In this document: positions 9,942 through 19,091 of the stretch, piece by piece
Position numbering within the stretch: position 1 is the stretch's first letter
Layout: each line of letters starts with the position of its first letter
NCBI GenBank assembly: GCA_024642065.1
Contig: JAHEBW010000045.1
Coordinates: forward strand, 1-64,000
DNA length: 64,000 nt
Direction of reading: 5' to 3'
From: Polynucleobacter sp.
GTDB taxonomy: Bacteria > Pseudomonadota > Gammaproteobacteria > Burkholderiales > Burkholderiaceae
Notes under the pieces: generated by a model
Database searches by the model: none
Seen by the model: the letters and a program-made list of their open reading frames with translations, nothing else
Told to the model about the DNA's origin: nothing
Position numbers and translations under genes: made by a program

Positions 9942-10208
9942 TTAGGCTGTCATACCCTTGATAGCTGCAGACAAGCGTGATTTTGTACGCGCAGCAGTGT
10001 TTTTATGCACTACTTTTTTGTCAGCAATTTTATCGATGGTAGCCTGAGCAGCTTGGAAAACCTTAGCTGCTGCGTCTTTATCACCAGCGTCAACGGCTTT
10101 ACGTACAGTCTTAATAGCTGTACGAAGACGTGAACGCAAGCTAGAGTTGTGTTCGTTTTGAGAAACTGCCTGGCGGGCACGTTTACGAGCTTGGGCGGTA
10201 TTTGCCAT
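9942..10208 (-). CDS. rpsT: 30S ribosomal protein S20
   Basis: Primary 16S rRNA-binding protein of the small subunit. Starting at the ATG at 10208 ([14 protein letters not shown]) gives 88 residues, one more than in E. coli, with AAAGG upstream as the ribosome-binding site. An in-frame start at 10274 would add 22 non-homologous residues and is rejected. The protein is alanine, lysine and arginine rich throughout. It is divergent from murJ with a 95-nt gap and ends at the strong terminator at 9898-9928. Confidence 0.97.
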   Translation of the reverse strand: MANTAQARKRARQAVSQNEHNSSLRSRLRTAIKTVRKAVDAGDKDAAAKVFQAAQATIDKIADKKVVHKNTAARTKSRLSAAIKGMTA

Positions 10209-10303
10209 GTTTGTAACCTTTAGGGGTATTGCCAAAAGAAAAAGATTATAACTTATCCTGGCCAAGGCTACCACCCCCGCCAGAAATCTGTAAAACTACG
10301 TCT

Positions 10304-11860
10304 GTGAATTTATTATCTGCCGCCGCCAAAATTAGCAGCTTTACGATGCTTTCCCGCATCACTGGATTGCTACGAGAAACGCTTATAGCCCGTACCTACG
10401 GGGCTTCAGAGTGGACTGACGCCTTTAATGTGGCCTTTAGGATCCCTAATTTACTAAGAAGATTGTTCGCTGAGGGGGCCTTTTCTCAGGCTTTTGTGCC
10501 TGTTTTAGGGGAAACTTCGACAAAAGAGGGCCAAGAAGGCACTTATTTGATGGTTAGCGCCATTGCCACCCTGCTTTTCTGGGCCTTGATCATCACAGTC
10601 ATGATTGGCCTCATTGGGGCCCCTTGGATCATATTTTTGGTAGCTTCAGGCTTTCAGGATGGCGGAGCTCATGAAGCTAGCCTGGTTTTAACAAGGATCA
10701 TGTTTCCTTATATCGGCCTGATTTCAATGGTTTCTTTATCAGCCGGCATCCTCAATACCTATAAAAAGTTCGCAATTCCAGCATTTACCCCGGTTTTATT
10801 GAACTTATCGATGATTTTTTCATCTTGGCTGCTTTCACCATACTTTGAAACACCGATTTACGCCCTAGGCATCGGCGTGATTTTGGGTGGTATTACGCAA
10901 TTGGCAATTCAAATCCCTGCATTGAAGAAAATTGGCTTATTGCCAAAAATCAGTCTCAGTTGGGTAAACATCAAAAATGCGTGGAATCACCCAGGCGCCA
11001 GAAAAGTTTTGCAACTGATGATTCCGGCCTTGTTTGCGGTATCAGTAGCGCAACTATCACTGATCATCAACACCAATATTGCATCTCACTTGGCCTCAGG
11101 TAGCGTATCTTGGCTTTCTTATGCCGATCGCTTAATGGAGTTCCCAACAGCTCTACTTGGAGTTGCAATTGGCACAGTTCTCTTACCAAGCTTGAGCAGA
11201 GCTAATGCACAAAAAGATAATGAACAAATTGCTCAGCTCATGGACTGGGGCCTCAAACTAACATTCATCCTTTCTGCACCAGCCGCCATTGCTTTATTTT
11301 TATTTGGGCAACCTCTAGCTGCAGTCTTGTATCACTACGGTCAATTTACAGCGATGGATGTGGTCATGACACAACATGCCTTAGCTGCTTACGGCGTTGG
11401 TTTGATTGGTTTGATTTTGGTGAAAATTTTGGCACCCGCCTATTACTCAAGACAAGATATCAAAACCCCTGTGAAGATTGCTATTCGAGTGTTAGTGCTC
11501 ACTCAGATTGCCAACATTATTTTGGTGCCATGGCTTGATCATGCTGGCTTAGCCCTATCGATTGGTTTGGGTGCTTGCCTGAATGCCGCAATGCTTTGGA
11601 GAGGCTTAAGCAAAATTGGTATTTTTCATGAGAATGCGGGTTGGGTTAAATTCTTTATGAAGCTGGCAATTGGCTTAATCGCTATTACTGTTGTTTTCCA
11701 CTTTGGTGCACGCCAGCACGATTGGCTGGAACTAAGAAATACGCCAATGATTAGAATTGGTTTATTGATGCTTTGGTTAAGTCTTGCTGGCTTTGTTTAC
11801 CTTGGCACTTTATGGATCACAGGCTTTAGAACAAAAGATTTTTTATACCGAGCGAAATAA
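10304..11860 (+). CDS. murJ: Lipid II flippase MurJ
   Basis: Inner-membrane flippase of the MOP superfamily that moves lipid-linked peptidoglycan precursor to the periplasmic face. The N-terminal signature SRITGLLRETLIARTYGASE and NVAFRIPNLLRRLFAEGAF-like region are highly characteristic; about 13-14 hydrophobic helices follow. I start at the GTG at 10304 (MNLLSAAAKISSF), giving 518 residues. The longer in-frame option from 10229 would put a proline-rich, non-homologous 25-residue tail in front. It is divergent from rpsT and heads a run with the SirB1-type gene, mutL and miaA. Confidence 0.95.
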   Translation: MNLLSAAAKISSFTMLSRITGLLRETLIARTYGASEWTDAFNVAFRIPNLLRRLFAEGAFSQAFVPVLGETSTKEGQEGTYLMVSAIATLLFWALIITVMIGLIGAPWIIFLVASGFQDGGAHEASLVLTRIMFPYIGLISMVSLSAGILNTYKKFAIPAFTPVLLNLSMIFSSWLLSPYFETPIYALGIGVILGGITQLAIQIPALKKIGLLPKISLSWVNIKNAWNHPGARKVLQLMIPALFAVSVAQLSLIINTNIASHLASGSVSWLSYADRLMEFPTALLGVAIGTVLLPSLSRANAQKDNEQIAQLMDWGLKLTFILSAPAAIALFLFGQPLAAVLYHYGQFTAMDVVMTQHALAAYGVGLIGLILVKILAPAYYSRQDIKTPVKIAIRVLVLTQIANIILVPWLDHAGLALSIGLGACLNAAMLWRGLSKIGIFHENAGWVKFFMKLAIGLIAITVVFHFGARQHDWLELRNTPMIRIGLLMLWLSLAGFVYLGTLWITGFRTKDFLYRAK

Positions 11861-11870
11861 ACTAACGCAT

Positions 11871-12713
11871 ATGCCAACACAACAATTAGATTACTTCGCA
11901 TCACTTGTATCTGAGGACGAACACTTCCCTCTGACAGAAGCTGCAATTGCGGCAGCTCAACACGCTTACCCAGATCTCATTATTCAAAATGTGATGGATG
12001 AGCTCGACCTAATGGGCGACAAAGTCAAACATCGTGTCACTCATGAAATGCAAGATATTCAAAAGTTACAAATCCTTAAAAACTTCTTTTTCAAAGAATT
12101 AGGATTTGGGCCGAATCGAAACGATTACTACGATCCCAATAACTCTTATTTACACAGCGTGATCGAAACCCGCCGCGGAATACCTATTTCCTTGGCGCTG
12201 ATATTCATGGAGTTGGGCCAACAATTAGGTTTGAACATCAAAGGTGTGTCATTCCCAAATCACTTTATGGTGAGAGTGTCATTGCCTCAAGGCGAGGTGA
12301 TCATGGATCCTCTGACAGGCACATCTTTATCAAAGCAAGAACTACAAGAAATGCTCGATCCTTATTTAGATGCTCAAGGTTATCGAGGAGAGTTGCAATT
12401 ACCTTTAAGTGCCTTTTTAAGATCATCTAGTTCAAGAGAAATACTCTCAAGATTCTTAAGAAATCTGAAGGCGATCTATACCCAACAAGAGCGTTGGGAA
12501 AGATTATTAGGCATTCAACAACGCTTAGTTATTTTGTTACCGCAAGCCATCGAAGAAATTAGAGATCGTGGTTTAGCTTTAGCGCAATTGGACTACATCA
12601 GACCTGCTATCGAAGATATGCAGAAGTACATTGATGAATCGCCAGAAGCGACTGACCTTGATGAAATCAGAGAGCAGATCATTGAGCTTGAACAGCAGTA
12701 CCGCCACCACTAG
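11871..12713 (+). CDS. SirB1 family protein (transglutaminase-like with TPR-like C-terminus)
   Basis: Matches the SirB1 N-terminal/transglutaminase-like family: NDYYDPNNSYLHSVIETRRG followed by IPISLALIFMELGQQLGLNI, then FPNHFMVR and the metal- or substrate-site-like VIMDPLTG. The C-terminal 90 residues are helical and resemble a tetratricopeptide tail. The precise biochemical function is not known to me. The start is the ATG at 11871 (MPTQQLDYF), 280 residues; an upstream in-frame start at 11784 lies inside murJ. It sits 10 nt after murJ and 17 nt before mutL. Confidence 0.85.
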   Translation: MPTQQLDYFASLVSEDEHFPLTEAAIAAAQHAYPDLIIQNVMDELDLMGDKVKHRVTHEMQDIQKLQILKNFFFKELGFGPNRNDYYDPNNSYLHSVIETRRGIPISLALIFMELGQQLGLNIKGVSFPNHFMVRVSLPQGEVIMDPLTGTSLSKQELQEMLDPYLDAQGYRGELQLPLSAFLRSSSSREILSRFLRNLKAIYTQQERWERLLGIQQRLVILLPQAIEEIRDRGLALAQLDYIRPAIEDMQKYIDESPEATDLDEIREQIIELEQQYRHH

Positions 12714-12730
12714 AAAGCTTTGCGCATTTA

Positions 12731-14533
12731 ATGAGACAAGCCATTGCCGCATTGCCGGACACCCTGATCAGTCAAATTGCTGCTGGCGAAGTTGTTGAAA
12801 GACCTGCATCGGTTGTTAAAGAAGTTTTAGAAAACGCCATTGATGCCGGATCTAGCGCCATCATCATTCGTCTTGAAGAAGGTGGCTGCCAAAGAATTTC
12901 TATCCAAGACGATGGCCTAGGTATCGCTCACTCAGAACTACATCTTGCAGTACAGCGTCATGCCACAAGCAAAATTAAATCTCTTCACGATCTTGAGTCA
13001 GTAGCCTCTCTTGGCTTTAGAGGAGAAGCGCTCGCATCGATTGCGTCAGTATCAAGATTAAGCATCACCACACGCACCAGCGATGATGATCACGCATGGC
13101 AAATTAACGTCAACGGTGGCGAAACAGTGGGTGATGTTAGTCCTGCATCAGGTCCAACCGGTACCACTATCGATGTTCAAGATTTATATTTCAATACGCC
13201 TGCGAGACGTAAGTTTTTAAAAAGTGCCTCTACAGAACTAGGTCACTGTTTAGATGTGGTTCGTCGGATTGCACTATCCCGCCCAGATATCGCTTTTGCA
13301 ATTTGGCACAACGGCAAAGTGCTTGAAAGGTGGGCGCACGGCAATATCGAACAACGAGTTGACTCTATTCTGGGCAAAGAATTCCATGAATCACGCATCG
13401 CCCTAGAAAGCGCCTCTGGACCATTAACTTTAAGAGGCTTTATTAGCCAACCAACTGCGAGTAGAGCTAGGGCAGATCAACAATTTAGTTATGTGAATGG
13501 TCGATTCGTACGCGACAAAGTTGTTCAACACGCGATTCGAAGTGCCTACCAAGATGTTCTGCATGGCGACAGACAACCGATGGTGGTTCTATCTTTGGAT
13601 ATTGATCCACAGTTGGTGGATGTGAACGTGCACCCGGCCAAAACGGAAGTTCGATTTAGAGAAGGTGGCGCAGTCCATCAATTTATTTATAAAGCGATTC
13701 AGGATGCTTTAAGCACCGCAGCTGGGCAAACGATCAAAACACCTGATGGCTCACAAGATACTTATTCATTTAGAAGTACTGATCAAGCTATGCCTCAAGG
13801 TTCCTCATGGAACCCACAACTTTCACAAGCGGGCAATCAACACTTACCACTGAGTCAAAGTAGCAAAAGTAGTATTGATAGCTTTTTCTCTAATTTAAAT
13901 CACGAAGAAAAACTTCATAATGAGTTAGGGCCTCACTCAAGCTCAAGCACTGAGCAACCATTAGGGCATGCGCTTGCACAAATACACGGCATTTATATTT
14001 TGGCGCAAAACCAACATGGCTTAGTCCTTGTGGATATGCACGCAGCGCATGAACGTGTTTTGTATGAAAAGCTTAAACAAGATTTAGCCACCGGGATCAA
14101 GGTTCAACAGCTACTAGTTCCTATCGTGATGCATGCATCAGAGCTAGAGGTGAGCAAAGCCGAAGATCACCGCGACACACTTACTCAACTTGGTTTTGAT
14201 GTGGCAACCCTATCGCCTACGCAATTGGCGATCAGAACAATTCCTACACTCTTGCAAAGATCAGAACCTATCGGTCTATTAAGAAATCTATTAGGAGAGC
14301 TCGACTTAACTGGCTCTAAAGCCGTTATCGATGCAGCCCAACATGAAAGACTAGCCACACAAGCATGTCATGCTGCTGTGAGAGCGCATCGCACGCTCAC
14401 ATTGACTGAGATGGATGCATTGCTTCGCCAAATGGAACAAACTGAACGAGCTGATCAATGCAATCATGGTCGCCCAACATGGGTTCAGTTAAGCATTCAA
14501 GATTTAGATAAATTATTTTTGCGCGGTCGATAG
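12731..14533 (+). CDS. mutL: DNA mismatch repair protein MutL
   Basis: GHKL ATPase that couples MutS mismatch recognition to strand incision. The N-terminal domain shows IAAGEVVERPASVVKEVLEN, DAGSS, DDGLGI and GFRGEAL. The C-terminal domain carries D435-M-H-A-x2-E441-x4-E446, the endonuclease metal motif with Met in place of the usual Gln, together with ACHAAVRA and CNHGRPT. A nicking MutL is therefore likely, as in other species without MutH. A 70-residue Ser/Gln-rich linker (about 335-405) joins the halves. miaA begins 2 nt after the stop codon. Confidence 0.96.
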   Translation: MRQAIAALPDTLISQIAAGEVVERPASVVKEVLENAIDAGSSAIIIRLEEGGCQRISIQDDGLGIAHSELHLAVQRHATSKIKSLHDLESVASLGFRGEALASIASVSRLSITTRTSDDDHAWQINVNGGETVGDVSPASGPTGTTIDVQDLYFNTPARRKFLKSASTELGHCLDVVRRIALSRPDIAFAIWHNGKVLERWAHGNIEQRVDSILGKEFHESRIALESASGPLTLRGFISQPTASRARADQQFSYVNGRFVRDKVVQHAIRSAYQDVLHGDRQPMVVLSLDIDPQLVDVNVHPAKTEVRFREGGAVHQFIYKAIQDALSTAAGQTIKTPDGSQDTYSFRSTDQAMPQGSSWNPQLSQAGNQHLPLSQSSKSSIDSFFSNLNHEEKLHNELGPHSSSSTEQPLGHALAQIHGIYILAQNQHGLVLVDMHAAHERVLYEKLKQDLATGIKVQQLLVPIVMHASELEVSKAEDHRDTLTQLGFDVATLSPTQLAIRTIPTLLQRSEPIGLLRNLLGELDLTGSKAVIDAAQHERLATQACHAAVRAHRTLTLTEMDALLRQMEQTERADQCNHGRPTWVQLSIQDLDKLFLRGR

Positions 14534-14535
14534 TC

Positions 14536-15513
14536 TTGAATTCAAGCGAAGCCGTTATTTCTCTTGTTGGACCAACTGCCAGCGGCAAAAGCGCCATGAG
14601 CATGCGATTTGCTCGAGCAGCAAAAAAGCATGGGCGCACTGTTGAAATTATCAGCATGGATTCTGCATTGGTGTATCGAGGAATGGATATCGGTACTGCA
14701 AAACCTAGCAAAGAAGAAATGCAAGAAGTTATTCATCATGGCATTGATATTGCTAATCCAGAAGATCCTTATTCAGCTGCTAGATTTGCTAAAGATGCCA
14801 AACAATGGATACAAGAAATTCGAGCACGCGGAAATATTCCGCTGATTGTTGGTGGCACGATGCTCTATTGGCGAGCATTGGCCCATGGTTTATCGAACAT
14901 GCCAACTGCTTCACCAGAAATAAGGGCTGATATTGAAGAACGTGCCAAAGAATTAGGCTGGCATGCTATTTACGATGAATTAGCTCAGGTTGACCCGATC
15001 ACGGCAGCTCGTCTAGAAAAGAATGATGCTCAACGAATCCAACGGGCTTTAGAAATATTTATTCAAAGCGGCAAACCCATGTCAGAGTGGCTCAAAGAAG
15101 AGCCCAAAGATACTGGTCGTGGCGACTCAGACATACCTGTTAACTTGAGATTGATTTCAATAGAGCCATCTGACCGTTCTGTTTTACACAGCCGCATTGC
15201 TCAGCGCTTTGAAATCATGATGGATCAAGGTTTTATAGAAGAGATGCAAGTCTTACGAAGAAATGCTGCATTATTACATCCCGATCTTCCATCGATGCGC
15301 GCTGTGGGTTATCGCCAAGCCTGGCAATACCTTGATGGCAACATCAATTTAGAGGAATTAAAAGAGCAATCAATTGCTGCGACACGTCAACTTGCTAAAC
15401 GACAGTTAACTTGGTTGCGCGGCATTGCTGAGAGAGAAGTGTTTGATCCACTCAGTGAATCTGATATGGATAGGTGTGAGCAAGTTTGCCTTGCTCACCA
15501 CCAAATGATTTAA
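14536..15513 (+). CDS. miaA: tRNA dimethylallyltransferase
   Basis: Transfers a dimethylallyl group to A37 of tRNAs that read codons starting with U, the first step to ms2i6A. P-loop GPTASGKS at 12-19, then SMDSALVYRGMDIGTAKP and PLIVGGTMLYWRAL, and the late segment MRAVGYRQAWQYLDG are all diagnostic. The start is a TTG at 14536, 2 nt after the mutL stop, so translation is probably coupled to mutL. Length 325 is typical. The mutL-miaA order is shared with many proteobacteria. Confidence 0.96.
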   Translation: MNSSEAVISLVGPTASGKSAMSMRFARAAKKHGRTVEIISMDSALVYRGMDIGTAKPSKEEMQEVIHHGIDIANPEDPYSAARFAKDAKQWIQEIRARGNIPLIVGGTMLYWRALAHGLSNMPTASPEIRADIEERAKELGWHAIYDELAQVDPITAARLEKNDAQRIQRALEIFIQSGKPMSEWLKEEPKDTGRGDSDIPVNLRLISIEPSDRSVLHSRIAQRFEIMMDQGFIEEMQVLRRNAALLHPDLPSMRAVGYRQAWQYLDGNINLEELKEQSIAATRQLAKRQLTWLRGIAEREVFDPLSESDMDRCEQVCLAHHQMI

Positions 15514-15533
15514 TCAATAAAATTAATACGTAA

Positions 15534-16586
15534 TCAAACAACAATCGTTTGATGCGCTCCAGCAGGTCTAGCAACAACTTCACCCAACTGATAAACAGTT
15601 TCACCTGTTGACTCTAATTGAGCTTTTGCGGCTGCCGCATCTGCTGGATTGAGGATCACAACCATACCAATGCCGCAGTTAAATACACGGTGCATTTCTG
15701 CATCCTCTACGCCACCTTCTTTTTGTAACCACTGGAATAATTTTGGTAACTGCCAAGCATCACGATGCAACACAGCTTGAGTGTTCTCAGGCAAAACGCG
15801 AGGTACGTTTTCAACCAAACCGCCACCAGTAATATGCGCCATACCTTTAACAGTGATCTTTGACATCAATGCCAACATTGATTTGACATAAATTCTGGTT
15901 GGGGCCATCACAACATCACTGAGTGTTTGACCATGGAAATCATCAGTTGGTTTAGCGCCTGCGCGATCAATGATCTTGCGAACCAAAGAGTAACCGTTGG
16001 AATGAGCACCACTTGATGCCAAACCAAGAATCACATCACCCGGAGCAATAGTGGCGCCCGTAATCATGGCTGACTTTTCTACTGCGCCAACTGCAAATCC
16101 AGCCAAGTCGTATTCACCTTCAGGGTACATGCCTGGCATTTCAGCAGTTTCACCACCGATTAATGCGCAACCAGACAACTCACAACCTAAAGCAATGCCG
16201 CCAACAACCGTGGCAGCCGTATCAACCGATAACTTGCCACAAGCAAAGTAATCCAAGAAAAATAGAGGTTCAGCACCCTGGACCAAAATATCGTTCACGC
16301 TCATGGCAACCAAGTCTTGGCCCACCGTGTCATGACGATTCCAGTCAAAAGCTAACTTAAGCTTTGTACCAACGCCATCCGTGCCAGAAACCAATACTGG
16401 CTCCTTGTAACGCTTAGGCACCTCAAAAAGGGCTCCAAAGCCACCAATACCCGCCAAAACGCCTTCGCGCATGGTTTTCTTGGCCATCGGCTTAATACGC
16501 TCTACTAGAGCGTCACCAGCCTCCATATCAACGCCCGCATCGCGGTATGAAAGTCCTTGAGATTTTGAAGAATTTTGATCAGACAT
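15534..16586 (-). CDS. purM: Phosphoribosylformylglycinamidine cyclo-ligase (AIR synthase)
   Basis: Closes the imidazole ring in the fifth step of purine synthesis using ATP. Visible are [20 protein letters not shown] at the N-terminus, [19 protein letters not shown], the [11 protein letters not shown] phosphate loop and [16 protein letters not shown]. The 350-residue length is normal. It is a single minus-strand gene between miaA (convergent) and the permease gene (divergent). The 58-nt upstream gap contains the 10-bp palindrome TAGAATTCTA at 16618-16627; I find no classic PurR box. Confidence 0.97.
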   Translation of the reverse strand: MSDQNSSKSQGLSYRDAGVDMEAGDALVERIKPMAKKTMREGVLAGIGGFGALFEVPKRYKEPVLVSGTDGVGTKLKLAFDWNRHDTVGQDLVAMSVNDILVQGAEPLFFLDYFACGKLSVDTAATVVGGIALGCELSGCALIGGETAEMPGMYPEGEYDLAGFAVGAVEKSAMITGATIAPGDVILGLASSGAHSNGYSLVRKIIDRAGAKPTDDFHGQTLSDVVMAPTRIYVKSMLALMSKITVKGMAHITGGGLVENVPRVLPENTQAVLHRDAWQLPKLFQWLQKEGGVEDAEMHRVFNCGIGMVVILNPADAAAAKAQLESTGETVYQLGEVVARPAGAHQTIVV

Positions 16587-16644
16587 AGCTATAAATGTAT
16601 TTGAATCAGTAGAATCTTAGAATTCTAGTGGATACGCTAAACCT

Positions 16645-17634
16645 ATGGTCTCTTTATTAACAACTTTCTTAGCTGCTTTTATCTTAGCTTATGTCCTAAG
16701 ACCCCTAGCCGTCAGGCTTCAAGGGCTTGGACTGGGTAAGATATTTTCTGCAATTTTGACGGTTTTAATTGGTTTTTTTGCGATTTCAGGGCTAATTCTT
16801 CTATTTTTAAGTGTTTTGCAGAAAGAATTACCTGCCTTAAGAGAGCAATTCCCAGTTTGGCTTTCTCAAACCCAAGCAGCACTCCAACCGACCCTAGACA
16901 ACCTAGCCATCAACTTTGATATTCAAAAAATCCAAGGTTTATTGCAAGAACGTATCAGTGCACAACTATCGAACAATGCTGATGCTTTGATTGGATCAGG
17001 ATTATCGGCATTGCTGAACTCAGGACAAACTTTATTAGCCGGCATCTTTGCCTTAGTGCTAATTATTTTTATTGTTTTTTATCTTCTTACTGAATGGGAT
17101 GAGTTTTTCAAGAAGTTAACTCCTATCATTCCTCTGCGCTGGTTAACCCAAGTCACAACAATCACCCACGAGATTGATGAACTCTTATCTCAATACCTAA
17201 GAGGTCAATTAATTGTTATTGCCCTACTTTCAATCTACTACTGTATTGGCTTGTACTTCTTAGGAATGACTGGGGCTCTAGCACTTGGCTTACTAACAGG
17301 TATTGCTATTTTTATTCCTTACATTGGTTATGGTACTGCATTGGTCTTAGCTCTCTTGTCAGCTGTATTGCAAGCAGAGGTTGGTGTGAGCGTCATCGCT
17401 GTACTAGCTCTTTACATAGCTGGTCAATCTCTTGAAAGCTTAATCCTGACACCTAAATTAGTTGGGGAGCGAATTGGCTTGCATCCTGTATTGGTTGTAT
17501 TTGCTCTTATTTTGTTTGGTGGCTGGTTTGGATTTTTTGGCGTATTACTTGCCTTACCAATGAGTGCTATCGCACTTGTTCTAACAAGACACGCTATGCA
17601 TAGCTATAAAAATAGTGCTTGGTATCAGAAATAA
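16645..17634 (+). CDS. AI-2E family transporter (PerM/UPF0118 type permease)
   Basis: Integral membrane protein of the AI-2E/PerM family, whose members have been linked to autoinducer export or Na+/H+ exchange; the substrate here cannot be read from sequence. An N-terminal pair of helices is followed by a soluble helical insert (about 60-125), then GQTLLAGIFALVLIIFIVFY, and GLLTGIAIFIPYIGYGTALV with the family motif PYIG. The C-terminal segment contains LTPKLVGERIGLHPVLVVFA, the strongest family signature. Its 329 residues are slightly short for the family. hda starts 5 nt after it ends. Confidence 0.88.
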   Translation: MVSLLTTFLAAFILAYVLRPLAVRLQGLGLGKIFSAILTVLIGFFAISGLILLFLSVLQKELPALREQFPVWLSQTQAALQPTLDNLAINFDIQKIQGLLQERISAQLSNNADALIGSGLSALLNSGQTLLAGIFALVLIIFIVFYLLTEWDEFFKKLTPIIPLRWLTQVTTITHEIDELLSQYLRGQLIVIALLSIYYCIGLYFLGMTGALALGLLTGIAIFIPYIGYGTALVLALLSAVLQAEVGVSVIAVLALYIAGQSLESLILTPKLVGERIGLHPVLVVFALILFGGWFGFFGVLLALPMSAIALVLTRHAMHSYKNSAWYQK

Positions 17635-17639
17635 TCAAA

Positions 17640-18395
17640 GTGTCTAAATTGTCTTCTTTACCTCGCCAGATAGCTCTTGATTTAGGGCATACACCACAAG
17701 CAAGCTTGGATAACTTCATTCCAACTGGCAATGAAAATTTATTGGCTCTGCTAACAGATTTACAAAAATTTTGGCAAGTGGCTGAGAAAGAAACTTCATT
17801 GCGCGCCGACTTAAGAATGATGCATCTATGGGGCGAAAGTGGCTCAGGCAGAACGCACATCTTGGAAGCCATGCAATTAAGCGCAAAAAACTTAGGTATC
17901 GATGTTTGTCTGCTAGACCATGACAGCACTCAAGATGAATGGCGTGCAGCGGGTTCATTGATCTCAGAAAATCCTTTATTGCCTGCTCTTTTATGTGTTG
18001 ATGACATTGACTCTTTAGATGAGTTTGCTCAAGGGGCGCTGTTTCGAATCCATAACCTAATTCGCGAATCATCATGCCAAGCTCTTTTGACTTGCGGTCA
18101 ACAGCCTCCAGCCAATCTTCAGTTAAGAGATGATTTAAGAACGCGTTTGGCCTGGGGGCTTGTATTTCAGATGCACGCGCTTTCTGATGCTGAGAAATCT
18201 CAGGCATTAGAGCAAGCAGCTCATGCACGCGGTCTACAGCTATCTAGCGATGTCACACCATGGCTTCTGCGTCACTTCCACAGAGATATGTCGAGCTTGA
18301 TGTCACTGCTTGATGCCTTAGACACATACTCCCTTGAAACGAAGCGAGCCATCACACTTCATTTAGTAAAAGAACTGCTAGCTCAAAAAAATTGA
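17640..18395 (+). CDS. hda: DnaA regulatory inactivator Hda
   Basis: DnaA-like AAA+ protein that, with the DNA-loaded sliding clamp, stimulates ATP hydrolysis by DnaA and prevents re-initiation. It shows the opening QIALDLGHTPQASLDNFIP, Walker A-like WGESGSGRTH, Walker B LLCVDDID and a C-terminal AAA lid, but lacks a DnaA DNA-binding domain. I use the GTG at 17640, directly after the permease stop; a TTG at 17649 is also possible. The N-terminal extension before QIALDL is the place to look for the clamp-binding motif; QIALDL itself fits a QL-x-L-like site. Length 251. Confidence 0.92.
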   Translation: MSKLSSLPRQIALDLGHTPQASLDNFIPTGNENLLALLTDLQKFWQVAEKETSLRADLRMMHLWGESGSGRTHILEAMQLSAKNLGIDVCLLDHDSTQDEWRAAGSLISENPLLPALLCVDDIDSLDEFAQGALFRIHNLIRESSCQALLTCGQQPPANLQLRDDLRTRLAWGLVFQMHALSDAEKSQALEQAAHARGLQLSSDVTPWLLRHFHRDMSSLMSLLDALDTYSLETKRAITLHLVKELLAQKN

Positions 18396-18410
18396 GCATA
18401 ATGACACTTA

Positions 18411-19091
18411 ATGACACAACTAGCCTTATTCGATTTAGATCACACACTCCTACCCATTGATAGCGACCATGAATGGGGACGTTTTTTAGTTAAAACTGGA
18501 GTTGTCGACGCACAATATTACGCCGCTGAAAATGAGCGTTTTTACGCTGACTACAAAGCTGGGCGCTTAGATATTTTTGCATTCTTAGCATTTGCCTTAA
18601 AACCTCTTGCTGAGCACTCTCGTGAACAACTCAATATCTGGCACGAAAGCTTCATGCATGAAGTGATTCGTCCTAACCTTCATCCCAATGCTTTCGATTT
18701 AGTAAAGAAGCATCAGGATCAAGGCGATCTATGTTGCGTTGTAACAGCCACAAACAGTTTTGTAACAAGACCAATCGTTGCGGCATTTGGTATTGAACAT
18801 CTGATTGCTACGGAACCGGAAGTGATTGGCGATCCATTAACTGGTAACTTTTCCGGGAAAGTCGCTGGCATTCCTAACTTTAGAGAAGGCAAGGTGGTTC
18901 GAGTTGATAACTGGCTTGCGGCACAAGACTTGTCATGGGAAAGTTTGAGTGAAAGCTACTTTTACTCAGATTCGATCAATGATCTTCCACTCATGGAAAA
19001 AGTATCTATCGCAAAACCAACCAACCCTGATGATAATTTGCGCAAAAAAGCGCTCGAGAATCATTGGCCTGTTTTGGAACTATTTAAATGA
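18411..19091 (+). CDS. HAD-IB family hydrolase (SerB-like phosphatase)
   Basis: Haloacid-dehalogenase phosphatase of subfamily IB. Motif I is FDLDHTLLPIDSDHEWG with the nucleophile and acid DxD, motif II is in CVVTATNSF, and motif III/IV is YFYSDSINDLPLME. The family (TIGR01490-like) includes phosphoserine phosphatase relatives and histidinol-phosphate phosphatases, so a small phosphoester substrate is likely but unidentified. 226 residues. The stop codon overlaps the start of pcnB by ATGA, and hda lies 15 nt upstream, giving an hda-HAD-pcnB-folK-panB series. Confidence 0.9.
   Translation: MTQLALFDLDHTLLPIDSDHEWGRFLVKTGVVDAQYYAAENERFYADYKAGRLDIFAFLAFALKPLAEHSREQLNIWHESFMHEVIRPNLHPNAFDLVKKHQDQGDLCCVVTATNSFVTRPIVAAFGIEHLIATEPEVIGDPLTGNFSGKVAGIPNFREGKVVRVDNWLAAQDLSWESLSESYFYSDSINDLPLMEKVSIAKPTNPDDNLRKKALENHWPVLELFK

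Noticed and set aside
10229-10303. N-terminal extension of MurJ starting at 10229
   Set aside because: The added residues are proline-rich and unlike MurJ. The GTG at 10304 gives the expected N-terminus and leaves room for divergent promoters with rpsT.
14033-14070. Substitution of Met for Gln in the MutL endonuclease motif
   Set aside because: DMHA-x2-E-x4-E keeps the Asp, His and Glu residues thought to matter, and Met at this position occurs in other proteobacterial MutL proteins, so it is not evidence of lost activity.
16618-16627. Palindrome TAGAATTCTA between purM and the AI-2E-type permease
   Set aside because: Ten bases, AT-rich and containing an EcoRI-like core; expected by chance at this length and not placed on clear promoter elements.
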